64,000 nucleotides of DNA from Ailurus styani (GCA_002007465.1 LNAC01000135.1:2822420-2886419); one strand, 5' to 3'; positions 1-11,217 are shown, numbered from the stretch's first letter. Notes: a model not told the origin generated them from the letters alone. Numbers and translations: made by a program.

Positions 1-343
1 GTAGATCATTTGTTCATTTGATCTGTTGCATAATATTCCGTTATTGGACTGTGTCACTTTATCTGTCCTTATCCTTATTGATGGACATTGACATTGTTAT
101 TATAAGCAATACTGTACTTGTCTCCTTGAGTATATGTGTGAGGATTTCTTGGAGAAAACACCTACAGGTAGAATAGCTAGGTTATTAGATATGCACATCT
201 TCAACTTAATCAAATAGTATCAACTTGCATTTCAAAGAATTTATTGTCTTCACTAATTTATAGGAATTTCTTATTGTTTATGGATACTAATCCTTTGTTA
301 TTTTATGTGTTATAAATATCTACTCTCCTGTGGCCTGTATTTT

Positions 344-521
344 TTTAAGGATTTTACTTACTTATTTGACAGAGAAAGAGCATAAGCAGGGGGAGCAGCA
401 GGCAGAGGGAGAAGCAGGCTCCCTGCTGAGCAAGGAGCCCAATGTGGGGCTTGATCCCAGGACCCTGGGATTATGACCTGAACTAAAGGCAGACACCCAA
501 TAGACTGAGCCACCTAGGTGC
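344..521 (-). mobile_element. Carnivore SINE (Can-SINE)
   Basis: tRNA-derived SINE in minus orientation: T-rich end at left and the tRNA-like head 'gactgagccacctaggtgcc' at right. A perfect 17-bp target-site duplication (cctgtggcctgtatttt) lies at 327-343 and 522-538. It landed in an old L1. Older type, with several mutations in the head. Confidence 0.95.
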
Positions 522-874
522 CCTGTGGCCTGTATTTTAATTTTGTTTATATTTATTATTGTGCAGAAGCTTTTAATTTTAGTGTGGTCAAATTTCTCCG
601 TCTATTTTTCATTATATATATTTTTTGTATTATAGAAATCACTACCTATATAGAAGCCTTAAAGTTATTCTCTACATATTTTTTAAAGTATTGCTTTTCT
701 TAACATTTAAGGTTTTTAATTCATTTGGAATTTTCAATTTTTCAATAATGGGAGAAAGAAACCTAATTTTTGGTTATATGGAGAGCCAGTTGTGCCAATA
801 CCATTTATTGATTTGAACTTTCCCCAATGTCATATCTACCGTATGTCTAAATCTTATTATATGTAGACCTATTT

Positions 875-1054
875 TTTTTAAGCTTTTATTTATTTATCTG
901 TCAGAGAGAGCACAAGCAGGGGTAGTGGCAAGCAGAGGGAGAAGCAGGCTCCCCGCTGAGCAAGGAGCCTGATGCAAGTCTTGATCCCAATATCCTGAGA
1001 TCATGACTTAAGCTGAAGGCAGACGCTTAACCGACTGAGCCACCCAGGCATCCC
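875..1054 (-). mobile_element. Carnivore SINE (Can-SINE)
   Basis: Minus-strand SINE ending in 'accgactgagccacccaggc'. Target-site duplication tgtagacctattt / tgcagacctattt (12 of 13 bases) at 862-874 and 1055-1067. Inserted in the same antisense L1 as the copy at 344-521. Confidence 0.95.
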
Positions 1055-1925
1055 TGCAGACCTATTTCTAGACTCTGTATTCTGTTCCATTGGTCTATTT
1101 GGCAATTCTGGCATGAATACCACCATAATTCTTTTACACTGTCCATTGGGTTCTTGCTGGATCAGCACTGGGGCAACTGGCCTCCGTCTGTACCTGTATA
1201 TATGGTCTGGGAAGTTTCTCATTTATGCCTTCTTTAGGGGCTTTCCACAAACACATCTGGTCATGGCTACTATATTCTTTCTTCTTCTTTTATCCCTTCT
1301 CAAAAATTACTATGGCTATTCCTGGCATTTTACTTTTTCATATGAAATTTAGAAGCAGTATGTCAAGTTCTGTCCTATTGGGAATTTATTTGGAATTGCA
1401 AATATTTAAAGAGTAATTTGGGAAGAATGACCTTTATTTTAAGATATTTAGTCTTTCCATCCGCTAAAATGGTATAGCTCTCCTTTAATTTTGGTCTTTT
1501 ATGTCCTTCAGTTAACTTTTATACTTTTAATGAAAGTTTTGTGTATTTAAAAAAAGATTTATTTTTAGGTACCTAATATTTTTGTTGCTGTCTTAAGTGG
1601 TATTTTTGCTTGTTCTAATACTTACTAGTTCTTACTAGTTCTGATGTTTATTTCTTGTATCATGTTGAATAGAAGGGATGGTGGATATCTTTCTTGCTTC
1701 CTAATTTAGGAGAATGGTTCCACTGTTTTATAAATATTTTTTGGTGATATTATTCTCTCAGGTTATAAATCTTTTCTGACATTGCTAAAAGTTTATTTTT
1801 TTAAATCATGAATAAGTGTTGAATTTTATCAGATGTTTCTTAAACATGTAGATGATCATGTATTTTTCTTCTCTAATTTGTTAATAAGTTAGTAACTATA
1901 ATTAATAATTATATTAGTGAAACTA

Positions 1926-3235
1926 GCTTTTCAGTCTTTTTTCTCTCAATTCTTTAGACGAGATAATTCTTTCTAAGTTCATGGACTTTTTCCTCTGTCA
2001 TCTCCATTCTGTATTTAATTCTTCTAGGAGTTTAAAAATTTGATTATTGTATTTTTCAGTTCTAAATTTTCTGTATATGTGTATGTATATACATATATTC
2101 TTCTGTCTCATTGCTGAAAGTTTGTTAGTCTTTCCATTCATTTCCACAATGTTTGTCCTTACTTGTTAGAATATTTTAATAATACCTGCTTTAAAATCTT
2201 TGTCAGATAATTCAAACATCTTTGTCATCTTAGTGTCAAAGATGTTTGAATTGTCTTCCCATCTGAGTCAAGATTTTCCTGGTTCTTTGTGTACTGAATA
2301 ATTTAGGATTGTATACTCAACATTTTGAGTAGTATATTTTAAGATTCTGAGTGTTGTTTAATTCTATGGGGGAATGTCGATATTTTTGTTTTAGTAAGCA
2401 GTTGGCCTGGTTGAGGTTAGGCCAAAAGTTCTGTCCAACCTTCTGTGAGTTGTGATTTTACCATCAGTTTCAAATCCTTTACAGTATCAGTAAAATCTGT
2501 CCAGCATGTGCACCACCCAGCGGCCAATCTGGGACCTGGGTAGTGGTTTATCTCCTAGTTTAATTTTCAAAATTTTTTGGTAGGCTGTTTAGGATCAGAT
2601 CCATGCAGAGAAAATTTGGGAGTGTGTTCATGAGTTCATAAACAACTTTATGGGGTTGCTTTCCTAAGCTCTTCCCTCTCTGTGATCTCCATGGTACAGT
2701 CTGGCTTCCTGGAGTTCCTGTTTTAATCATCCAGCCAGAAATCTGGGGATTTATTCACCTTTCTCTGTTACACACCTTCTATGACTGCATATGTATCTGC
2801 GGTCAAGTGATTGGATGATAGGGAAAAAAGAACAGTTATTCACTCTTCCTCTTTGGGACCAGAGCACATCTGATCAGAGAGGAAAGTTCTCTTCTTTCAG
2901 TGTGTTAGGGGCCAGTTCCTATCAGGAGGCCTCCTTTTTGCCTTTCAAGCCTGAATTAGAGGTATTGTCCTGGAGCTTTCTCAGTCTATGCCAATATTCA
3001 CTCCTGGGTTTCAGGCTGTCTTTAGAACAGTCTGGGGGATATGCAGAGAATAAAAAGATTAATTCACCACTGGTTGAGTGTTACTTGGAATTTGAATCAT
3101 TTTTCTCAATCTACCAGCTCCCATTTACTTTTCTGAGTTCTCAAATAACTGCTTCATGAATTATGTCCACATATTAGAGCTACATTCAGTGTGAAACAAG
3201 ACTGTGTGTTTACCCCATATTTTTAGAGAAAGGGT
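1926..3235 (-). mobile_element. Probable L1 5'-end-like segment, antisense, uncertain
   Basis: The stretch around 2045-2340 ('gctttaaaatctttgtcag', 'gattttcctggttctttg') resembles the antisense 5' untranslated region of old L1 elements. The rest, to about 3235, is not recognisable to me. It separates two antisense ORF2 pieces (1-1925 and 3240-3990), so it is either an inserted second element or a rearrangement. A 122-codon open frame at 2791-3159 has no recognisable protein features. Confidence 0.4.
2209..2252. repeat. Perfect 16-bp inverted repeat (hairpin)
   Basis: Arm aattcaaacatctttg (2209-2224) is exactly complementary to arm caaagatgtttgaatt (2237-2252), with a 12-base loop. Three more flanking bases (2206-2208 and 2253-2255) can pair if one G-T wobble is allowed. 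It lies in a segment resembling an L1 5' end. Confidence 0.9.
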
Positions 3236-3239
3236 TTTG

Positions 3240-4090
3240 ATTTGACCAGTCCTGTTATTTCTTCGTTTTCTATTTTATTAATTTCTATGCTTACAAATAA
3301 AATTCACTTCATACTATTTTATTTGGGCTTATCTTGCTATTTTCCTCTGTAATCTTTTATTGAAGACTTAGGTCAGTCTTCCCTTTTGTTACACATAAAA
3401 TTTCTCCTAAAAGCTGTTTTGCTGCATCTCACAATTTTGAATATGTCATTTTTTCAGTATTAGTCAGTTTTAAGTAGTTACTAATTTCTATTTTTATATT
3501 TTTCTTTAGTGCCTAAATTATTTGTAAGTTTGTTTTATTCTTGCAAAAAATAGTTTGCTACATTAAAAAAAAATTGAATTCTGGCTTTATTGTGCTGTAG
3601 CTATACACTGTGGTTTGTATGACCTCAATTTCATATTATTTATTGAGAATTTATAAACTAGTTCATGGTTAAATGTGTGCTCTTTAATTATAAGGAGATC
3701 CTAGATATTCCCATCAAATTTGGCATATTAAAAATTATCACACTGACCATGGATTGATTAATTTTTCCTTGTAATTTTTTCCATTTTCCAAGTACAGAAC
3801 TATTATTTATTTCTAATGAATTGTTCCCTTTTTTATTATGTAATCTCCTATTAGTTTTGTACTTTAATGGTATTTTTTTTAACCTTAAATAGTTCTTTTG
3901 TAGTATTTGAGTAATAAGCTTCTCTATGTCTTTATCTTTCTAAAATATCTTTATTCTTTACTATAAAACATCTTTACTTTTGAAAAATAACCTATCTGGG
4001 ATTGGAATGCCTTGTTGAAAGCTATTTTCTCTCAGTATGTTGAAGACATTATTGCAAAGAATTCTAGCCATCCTCTCCAACCCTCTATCT
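3240..4090 (-). mobile_element. Old L1 fragment, antisense, ORF2 middle to 5' part
   Basis: The plus strand reads like antisense L1 ORF2: 'ttctattttattaatttct' near 3268, then 'gctgttttgctgcatctca' near 3412 and the AT-rich run to about 3990. The last 100 bases ('cagtatgttgaagacattat') resemble antisense L1 5' sequence. Heavily mutated. Confidence 0.6.
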
Positions 4091-4465
4091 GAAGCCCACT
4101 CTAGACTTGCTGAGCCAATGGACTTTACCCATTTTGGGGGTCCCGAGCTATAGGAGCCTGCTGAAAATCATATAACTTCCTATTTAGAAATTGGATGAAA
4201 TATTGCCTCTTAATTTGAGAGTTTATGGAGCTCAGAACTCATCCATGGCCCCAGATTAAGAAAATTTGTTACAGGCCCTCCCAAGGTGGGAGGTCTTTCC
4301 AAGTGGAAGGTGAGCCCTATATATTTTTATGTTGAATTTTGGTCTTAATCCCATCTCTAAGATCCCATTCTGGTGTGCAGAATGTTGGACTATGTGTGGG
4401 TTGAGAACTTCTTTTGTCTTTCCTTGTCTAAAGCTTAGCCGAAAGAGGAGCAGTAAAAAGAAGCT

Positions 4466-4611
4466 GGGCGGGGTGACTGGGTGACTCAGTTGGTTAAGCA
4501 TCTGACTTCAGCTTACAGTGGGGAGTCTGCTTATCTCTCTCCCCGCCTCCACCCCTGCTTGTGGTCACTTTCTTTCTCTCTTTCTCCCAAATAAATAAAT
4601 ACAATCTTTAA
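4466..4611 (+). mobile_element. Carnivore SINE, internally shortened
   Basis: Plus-strand head 'ggtgactgggtgactcagtt' followed by 'ggttaagcatctgacttcag', but about 60 bp of the usual middle (the 'catgatcccagggtcctggg' part) is missing before 'cagtggggagtctgctt'. The AAATAAATA tail is followed by a purine microsatellite. Confidence 0.85.
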
Positions 4612-4669
4612 AAAAAGAAGAAGAAGGAGAAGGAGGAGGAGGAGGAAGAGGAGGAGGAGGAGGAGGAGG
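4612..4669 (+). repeat. Purine microsatellite (GAA/GGA)n
   Basis: SINE tail expanded into GAA then GGA repeats. The assembly stops inside it, so its true length is unknown. Confidence 0.95.
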
Positions 4670-4834
4670 NNNNNNNNNNNNNNNNNNNNNNNNNNNNNNN
4701 NNNNNNNNNNNNNNNNNNNNNNNNNNNNNNNNNNNNNNNNNNNNNNNNNNNNNNNNNNNNNNNNNNNNNNNNNNNNNNNNNNNNNNNNNNNNNNNNNNNN
4801 NNNNNNNNNNNNNNNNNNNNNNNNNNNNNNNNNN
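4670..4834. other. Assembly gap (165 N)
   Basis: Run of N directly after the purine repeat. The right SINE flank (its second target-site copy) is not recoverable. Reading frames crossing the gap are meaningless. Confidence 1.
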
Positions 4835-5228
4835 GAGCTGGTCCAAAGCAAAAGAGATCGCTAAAGGCCATCCATCCACGTAAAAGCTAAAGGTGAAATA
4901 TAAGTTGCTGGGGTGTTACTAATCCGTGTCACCACTGATGACTAATGGTGCAGCTCCACCTGCATCATTTACAATAGAGTGGCATTCAGATGGGTTTTCC
5001 AATAGGATTACTTAGATGTCTCCACGTCAATGCAGACCTGCTAAAGAATATTCTTGTTATCGAGGTATTGGGGAATTGCCAAATAGTATCGTGTGGGATT
5101 AAAAGGAGGCTATAGAACTGAGCAGAGCCTTGTAATGGGAAGGTATCAGGGTCTTCATGGGCCATGAGACCACTCTTCATAGCTCAAAGGAGCATAAAAC
5201 CTTTTCACCTACTGCTCTCCTTCACATA
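4835..5228. other. Unique DNA, no gene seen
   Basis: Balanced composition, no recognisable repeat. It contains AT/CG-mixed, non-repetitive sequence of the kind often seen in conserved noncoding DNA, but conservation cannot be judged here. Confidence 0.5.
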
Positions 5229-5243
5229 TTGAATAGGATTCTT

Positions 5244-5443
5244 TTTTTTTTTTAAAGATTTTATTTATTCATTTGACACAGAGAGAGAGATTACAAGTAG
5301 GCAGAGAGGCAGGCAGAGAGAGAGAGGAGGAAGCAGGCTCCCTGCCGAGCAGAGAGCCCGATGTGGGCCTCGATCCCAGGACCCTGAGATCATGACCTGA
5401 GCCGAAGGCAGCGGCTTTAACCCACTGAGCCACCCAGGCGCCC
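5244..5443 (-). mobile_element. Young mustelid-type SINE
   Basis: Minus-strand SINE with the 'acaagtaggcagagaggcag' body and the head 'cccactgagccacccaggcg'. A perfect 15-bp target-site duplication (ttgaataggattctt) lies at 5229-5243 and 5444-5458. Near-consensus sequence and an uninterrupted T run suggest recent insertion. Confidence 0.97.
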
Positions 5444-5458
5444 TTGAATAGGATTCTT

Positions 5459-7199
5459 AATGAGAGGGAGTCATAGGAGAAATGCACAAGAAGATACACA
5501 ATTTCTTCTTCATCTTTATTTTCAGCAAACTTATCTGGCACCCATTGTGAATGAAACACTCACTGGGTGCTGGGGTATAAAAATTCACCCTAGGAAAAGA
5601 TTCATTCTCCCACTCCCCATCCCACATTATAGGCCTGAGCAACAACCCCTCCCCCCACATATCACGTTGTTGCCACAGACAGTTAAGAACATGTGGATGT
5701 TCTTATACCCTATAAAATGAATTGAGCTAAATTATAGCTTCCCATTTATAAAACAGTGGTAGTCTAAAGCTGCAGAGTGCAAGATTCAGAGATTGCCATA
5801 GTAACTCTGCTGTTCCCAGGAAGTAATTGAAAAAAAGGCACTTTTAACAAAAATAGAATATTGATGTTCATATCTATAAAGAAATTAATTTACTGACTGA
5901 TAGAGGGGAAAGACGAAAGATGAGCCATCGAGCTGCATTTTAATGTGATTGTGATTATACTCAGGGTGGCAAGCAGCTTAAACTTGTTCTTTTATTTTTG
6001 CAGCAAAGAGCACATTTCTTTTCAGCTTGTCTTGTATATAGAAATAGTTTCCAGAAATATATGGAGTAATAAGGAATTAGAGAGCACATCTGGTAAAACA
6101 CTGAAAGGCTCCAATTTGTTTCTTGCCATTATCAGTTTGATGAATGTTAAAATTGCTTGCAAGATATTTAATCGCTGTTCATGATTAGTAGAGCAGCAAT
6201 ACTATAGGAATAGCTCATGAACATACTTTTAACAATCAGGGAACTGTAGCCTATCACAGGTGCCATCATGAGACCAAAGACACAACCATATGAAGGAAAA
6301 ATGATTAGGCAAGGAAATAATAATGATGATAATTGTGTTCTAGAAATACTATTTAGAGAGTGGATAGAATTTTGATGAAGGCTTATAAGTGTGTGTATTT
6401 ATATCTGTGTGATATAAATATATGCTATATATATTTCAGGGCTTGTTCTCTGGGAATTTTCGTCTAGAGAATTAGAATCATTCTAAAGGTAATTTGTTTT
6501 TTTTCCAGATCAGGTCCCAGGTGCCTAAATAATGATCCAAATGAATGAACTTTAGTGGAATATTAGGTCCTATGGCAGGATTAGGGAGGAGAGTTTGAGG
6601 ATAGGGCCCTCCCCAGAGACCAGCCAGATCCTACCCCTGGCAAGTCTGGTCCTGGTTGGCAGGAGGTGAGAATGTGAGTCTTCTCTCAGGGCTATTTTCA
6701 TTTTAACAAGAGAGGTAAATCTTCACACAGAAGGACTAGAACTCTTGGGATAAGTTCTCAAGCAAGGTAATCTGGCATGGGAGTTCAGGATGGGTCCCTA
6801 GTCACTAGGGACTATGTTGGACTCCACTTAGGATTTATAGCTCTTACAATGTTTCTTATGCTCTGGAATAACAGTAAGTTTATGCATCTGCTTCCTCTAC
6901 TAGATGAGTGAGCTCCCAGGGGAAGGATAGTGTCTTAATTATTTTTGGAGTCATAGGCCTCGCACAGTGCCTGGAGTAGAAAGCATGGTTAATGCCGGAA
7001 TGATTGACTAATTAAATGAGTGACTACTCCACCGAGGCAGCCTTGGGTCCCATTTTCTAGGACCATCCTTGCTTCCTAGACATTGCTACTGTCTTGGTTG
7101 ACCAAACAGTTACCTTCATTGTTACCATGGCCCTTTAAAATAATTTTATGGTTTCTTTTCTCTTAAAAAAAAAAAAAAGACAATGTTAACGAAATTCTT
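5459..7199. other. Unique DNA with one L2 end, no gene seen
   Basis: No exon, RNA gene or repeat recognised apart from an L2-like 3' end at 6905-7020. An 86-codon frame at 5460-5720 shows no protein features. Confidence 0.5.
6905..7020 (+). mobile_element. L2 3' end (likely)
   Basis: 'gagctcccaggggaaggata', 'cgcacagtgcctgga' and a closing 'aattaaatgagtga' match the order of motifs at the 3' end of LINE-2. Confidence 0.55.
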
Positions 7200-8130
7200 A
7201 TGATGAATCAGGTACTGGATTAAGACTTTCTATGTTATTATATACATTTATTCCTTTCAAAACCTTTGTCAGGCTAGGGCTGCTAATGACCCCACTTTTC
7301 TCAAGACACTGAGACTCAGAAAGATTGGCTAAGATTTCTTTCTTTCTTTTTTTTCTTTTTTCCTGCCAAAAGCTTTATTGTTTCCATTTGGTCTCGGGCT
7401 TGGGAGAGGGCTGCAGGAAGAGACTCAGCTACAAGGCTTGCACCAAGGGGTCCCCTTTGCTTGCATGCAAGAAGAGTCCCCCCCAAAGGCCGCTGGAGGC
7501 TCCTAGGGGTGCTTGAGGGTGAGCCTTTCTAAGAGATACTTGCCCAGCCCAAGCTGGGGAGGTGAGTCGGGTGGTTGCCCATCTTCTTGATGGGTTTCAC
7601 CTCCTCATTCAGGAAGTGGCTCTTCAGGAAGTGACGGAGCACGGGCAGAACCCATGCACGCAGCCCAAGAGGGCCAGGGTCAGGCTCTTCTCCCGGACCC
7701 TGGCGGCTTCCAGGGTTGCACCGGGCTCCTCCTGCGAGGCTTCTGCGTGTCCTGGCAGGGGGCGTGGCTGTGGGCAGTTCCCTGGTCCCGATGCCCCCCA
7801 GCCTTTTTTCTGCTCACCAACTCCAGAAGCATTGGCCGCTGCGCTCCAGAGCCACATCCTCGTGGGCCCAAATGGAAGCCCAGGGAGAGGTAGCTGTTGG
7901 AGGCTCACAGATGCCCGTCGACCAGAGGGTTGACGGCAGCCTCCATCTCAGTGGAATAAGTCTGGGAGCTCGCTCGTTGGTCGGCAATAAGGAGGTAAGC
8001 CCCCCAAACGGCGGTGGCTGGCCCTGGAGGCAGAGGATGGCTGGAGTAGGATTCTGAAGGGAAAAGTGTTTGGCAGGTGGTCGCAGGCTGGAAGAACGGG
8101 CGTCTGGGTCTATTACACCCAAACACTCTT

Positions 8131-8320
8131 TTTAAAAGAAGGATTCATTTATTTATTTTAGAGAGAGAGAGAGAGAGAGAGAGGGAGGAGGGGCAGAGGG
8201 CAAGGGTGAGAGAGGCCTCAAGGAGACTCCCCCTGAGCATGGAGCCCCAGCAGGGCTTGACCCCAGGACATTGAGCCAAATCCAGAGTCTGGTTTAACTG
8301 ACTGAGCCACCCAGGCGCCC
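8131..8320 (-). mobile_element. Carnivore SINE inside the FTL retrocopy 5' UTR
   Basis: Minus-strand SINE with an 'attcatttatttattttaga' end, a (GA)n run and the head 'gactgagccacccaggcgcc'. Short duplication caaacac at 8120-8126 and 8326-8332. It inserted after the retrocopy was made, in the segment corresponding to the FTL iron-responsive element. Confidence 0.93.
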
Positions 8321-8325
8321 CAGTG

Positions 8326-8345
8326 CAAACACGCTTGAAGCAAGA
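8326..8345 (-). promoter_or_regulatory. Degenerate iron-responsive element remnant
   Basis: On the minus strand this reads tcttgcttcaagcgtgtttg, aligning with the iron-responsive element of FTL mRNA 5' UTR, where the hexaloop is CAGTGN. Here the loop position reads GCGTGT, and the 3' arm is cut away by the SINE. It is a fossil of an RNA element bound by IRP1/IRP2, not expected to work. Confidence 0.75.
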
Positions 8346-8440
8346 TGCAGGTCCAAGGTACCAGTAGGCGCACTGCTGGCTAAGATTTCACAACTAGCAT
8401 ATGTTAGGGCTAGAGTAGTAACCAAGTAGTTTAGCTTCCA

Positions 8441-11056
8441 TTTTTTCCCCTTTGTTCCCAGGACAGTGAGTATAAATAGATATGAACCCAATTCTGGGAT
8501 CTCAGAAATAGGGGTAAAAAACTTTTCATTGAGGGGAAGGGGCATTATGGAAAAAGGTACATTCTTAGATTACAGGAAGAATTATGTGGGGGGTCTCTGA
8601 GATCTAAAGCATCTTCTGAATGCCGGAAAACGTGCTTGTGCTGTCAGGTTGGGGTTATCCAATCTCAGTGTGGTGAAGGTATTGAAAACTGTCAGTGAGT
8701 GGTGTGGCACTCATTAATGAAAGAACCCACTGTTGTCTAGGGCTTGCAGTTTTTAAAAGCACTTTCATGTCTTGTTTCATCTGATGCTCAACCCCTTCTG
8801 AGGTATACAATTCAGGCATGGTAGTGGTTAGAGCTGGTCTGTATTCCGGTTCCCTTCCTCTGGCACAGGGTTTCGAAATTGAGTCTGACCATAGGAGTTG
8901 GTTTGGCCAAGGAAATATGAATGAAGGTAACCCATGACATTTCTGTGTGGTTCACATGTGCTCTTTCCCCTCTTTTGATGAACAGCATTCTAGATAGTGT
9001 AGGCTTTGTTGGTCTTTTTGCTGGAGTTCTGATAAGAGGAGGGCTGGCCCATATTAAAAAATGGAGTCATTATCTGCATATCAGTACCTCCCTTATTTCT
9101 TACCATACTAGGTGATTTAGGGCCACCAGAGAAGACTCACTTCCAACATTCAATTTAAGGATTCTGAATTCTTTTCTAAATTCTTATATTGCATATGTTA
9201 TTCCAGCTTCTTCCCCCCTCCCCCAGTCATGTCCCTCTGGGAGTAGTAATGTGGAAAGCCTTCTTGGGAGATTGGTAATCAGGCATAAGGGCACTTGGTG
9301 GCTGGACCAGACCAGAATGGCAGGATAAAGGACTTAGTGCTATAGATGCAAGCCTATCTATTTCTCCTTTTATTTTCATCACTGGGGTTTTAAAAAGTAA
9401 AGGATTGAGTCTTAAAAGAAACAATAACAGTGACCAGATTGAAACCAGTTTCTGCTGGCTGTTTTCATCCTGATGCATCTAGTCTGCAACCTGCTTCAAC
9501 TAATGCTCATGAAACAAAAATGAGATATATGGGGGCTGTTTTTCTGCTTTTTTGGAAAATTGACACATTACATCCTAAATGACTTATTTGGCAAAACTTG
9601 AGAGTTAGTGTTTGTTTTTGTTTTTATGGTCTTCTATCTCCAAACTAGCTAAAAGTGGAGATGAGACAGATTTCCACGCACCAGTTCTCTGGGAGAATCA
9701 AAACAAATCTGAAGAAGAGGTGCTAAATAAAGAAAGGTTTGTTCACTTAGTTGACAAACCATGGTGGGTGCTGGTGTGGAGGCATATCAGGCTTTTAGAG
9801 GCTGCATCTGTGCAGGCTGCCTGTTGAGGAGACATCCCAGCCTAGGAAAAATGTTCCGGTAGATGGGGAGCTGGAATCCACTGATGGCAATGAAAGTAAT
9901 TTCCCTGAATGTTAAACCAATCTACTTGTCAGTGTGTGGTGGTCCCTCAGCCAAACCGTAAAGACCACAGGACCCCTAATTATCTGCACCAGCTTCTCAA
10001 CCAGGTTTTATTTTGGTGACTGAAATCCTAGGAAAAAGCATCCGAGTTGACCAATGAAGATATCCTAGACCTAAATGAGTCCGAACAATGTATTCATATG
10101 TCCAGTTTGGAGATGTTGATATTTTGGTTACTTTATACGTCAAATGATTTATCTGAAATTTGAGGGAATTATGGTTCTCTCAAATTAATGATAGTTATGG
10201 ATGATTCTAATTTTATATTCTTGGCACAAAAGGTAGGATGTTACTAATAAATTTCGCACATTCAAATGTTTTTGCTAAATTCAGTTTATGTTTAAAATGG
10301 TCAGATGGGGAGAGAGGCAGAATCTTTTAAAGAGAATGCCCTTAGTCAGAATCCCAGCTTCCATGAAGCAAACAAAAGAACAGTTGGAAGTTGTTGGAGT
10401 GGTTTAATGGCTAATCTTCAATAGTCTACTTGCAATAAGAAATGATAATTATTATGAGTAATTGTTTCCGGATTGTGTGGTACACAGTCATGCAGAAGGT
10501 GATGTTAGGGACACATGGCCCAGTATTTCAGGGCCTTTTTTTGTGTCAGAATCTGTGCAGGATGAGAAAGGCTACAGGAAACAAGCAACATAGAGCTGCC
10601 ACAGAGACAGAGTGGAAGCAGGAGGCTGGATTTTCCCTCTCAGGCACTGGCTAGATAATTAGGGCCAGCAGCAGGAGGCAAATTAAAGCCTTACTGGGAA
10701 ATTCTAAAGAGCTAGGTGTTTGTGAGCTTTGGATACTTCTCTGAAGCCCTGAAGCAAGACTGAAGTGTGGGAGCAGGCATCCGCAAGTCTTTCCACCCAA
10801 ACTGGATGTATCCTTCAGCAGCTCTCAAAGTTCCTAAAACCCTCAACACTGCTACAGAGAATGACATCTGAGTGGCTTCTGATTTTTAAAAAAGGAAGAG
10901 GCACAATGAGTATTAACAGTGTAAACTGAAATTCTCTGAATAAGAGTCTTATTTTGTATGTGGTCTTGTATTTCTTTAACTCTTACTCCACATGGTATTT
11001 TCTCTTAGAGTTAATATATAATCGTACACAATTGATGACTAGTTAATATGATTATG
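8441..11056. other. Unique DNA, no gene seen
   Basis: No repeat family or exon recognised. Short frames such as 8921-9115 and 9612-9827 have no protein features and no splice context I could defend. Confidence 0.5.
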
Positions 11057-11068
11057 AAGAGTTTTAAA

Positions 11069-11199
11069 ATTTTTTAACTTTTGAAAAATTATTACTATTA
11101 TTATTTCTTAAGTAGGCTCCATGCCCAACATGGGGCTTGAACTCTGAACTCATGACCAAGAGTTGCATACTGTACCAACTGAGCCAGCCAGACTCCCTA
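11069..11199 (-). mobile_element. Short-type carnivore SINE
   Basis: Minus-strand copy of the short form ('taagtaggctccatgccca' ... 'ccaactgagccagccagact'), lacking the long CT-rich body. Target-site duplication aagagttttaaa (12 bp, perfect) at 11057-11068 and 11206-11217. Confidence 0.9.
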
Positions 11200-11217
11200 A
11201 TTATTAAGAGTTTTAAA

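Larger units (their letters stand above)
1..1925 (-). mobile_element. Old L1 fragment, antisense, ORF2 3' half
   Basis: Read on the minus strand this resembles the 3' half of L1 ORF2. Landmarks on the plus strand are the 'gttccattggtctattt' block near 1084, the 'tgttgaattttatcagatg' block near 1817 and 'gatgatcatgta' near 1851, all typical of antisense mammalian L1. Frames are broken throughout and no long ORF survives, so this is a dead, old copy. Two carnivore SINEs (344-521 and 875-1054) interrupt it. Subfamily not determined. Confidence 0.75.
7339..8376 (-). pseudogene. FTL: Processed pseudogene of ferritin light chain
   Basis: Functional FTL is the light subunit of the 24-mer cytosolic iron-storage shell. 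This is an intronless retrocopy on the minus strand. It has an A tail (T-rich 7339-7361), the polyadenylation signal AATAAA (complement of 7374-7379), FTL-like 3' UTR, a coding remnant 7503-7977 and a 5' UTR. A perfect 13-bp target-site duplication, tggctaagatttc, lies at 7326-7338 and 8377-8389. Recognisable peptides in shifting frames are STEMEAAVNPLVDGHL, YLSLGF, SHFLNEEVKPIKKMG and, at the end, YLLERLTLKH followed by a stop. The start codon position reads ACG (about 7975-7977). A TGA follows the DGHL residues, several frameshifts are present, and the coding part is about 475 bp against 528 bp for an intact 175-residue FTL, because part of the middle is lost. It cannot make ferritin. A carnivore SINE (8131-8320) splits the 5' UTR. 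Confidence 0.95.
7200..8440 (-). mobile_element. MIR, split by the FTL retrocopy
   Basis: Left part 7200-7338 ('gacactgagactcagaaag') and right part 8390-8440 ('cacaactagcatatgttag') together read as the tRNA-like half of an antisense MIR. The two parts are separated exactly by the processed FTL copy and its 13-bp target duplication, so the MIR was the older target. Confidence 0.7.

Noticed and set aside
4531..4879. Frames of 87-106 codons across the N run
   Set aside because: They consist of undetermined bases plus purine repeat.
5244..5443. tRNA genes suggested by tRNA-like heads of the SINEs
   Set aside because: The heads are tRNA-Lys-derived but part of SINEs with tails and target duplications, and they lack a complete cloverleaf.
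7562..8126. Several overlapping frames of 60-123 codons on both strands, looking like a small gene cluster
   Set aside because: They are pieces of the frameshifted FTL retrocopy and its antisense; no single frame gives ferritin or another protein.
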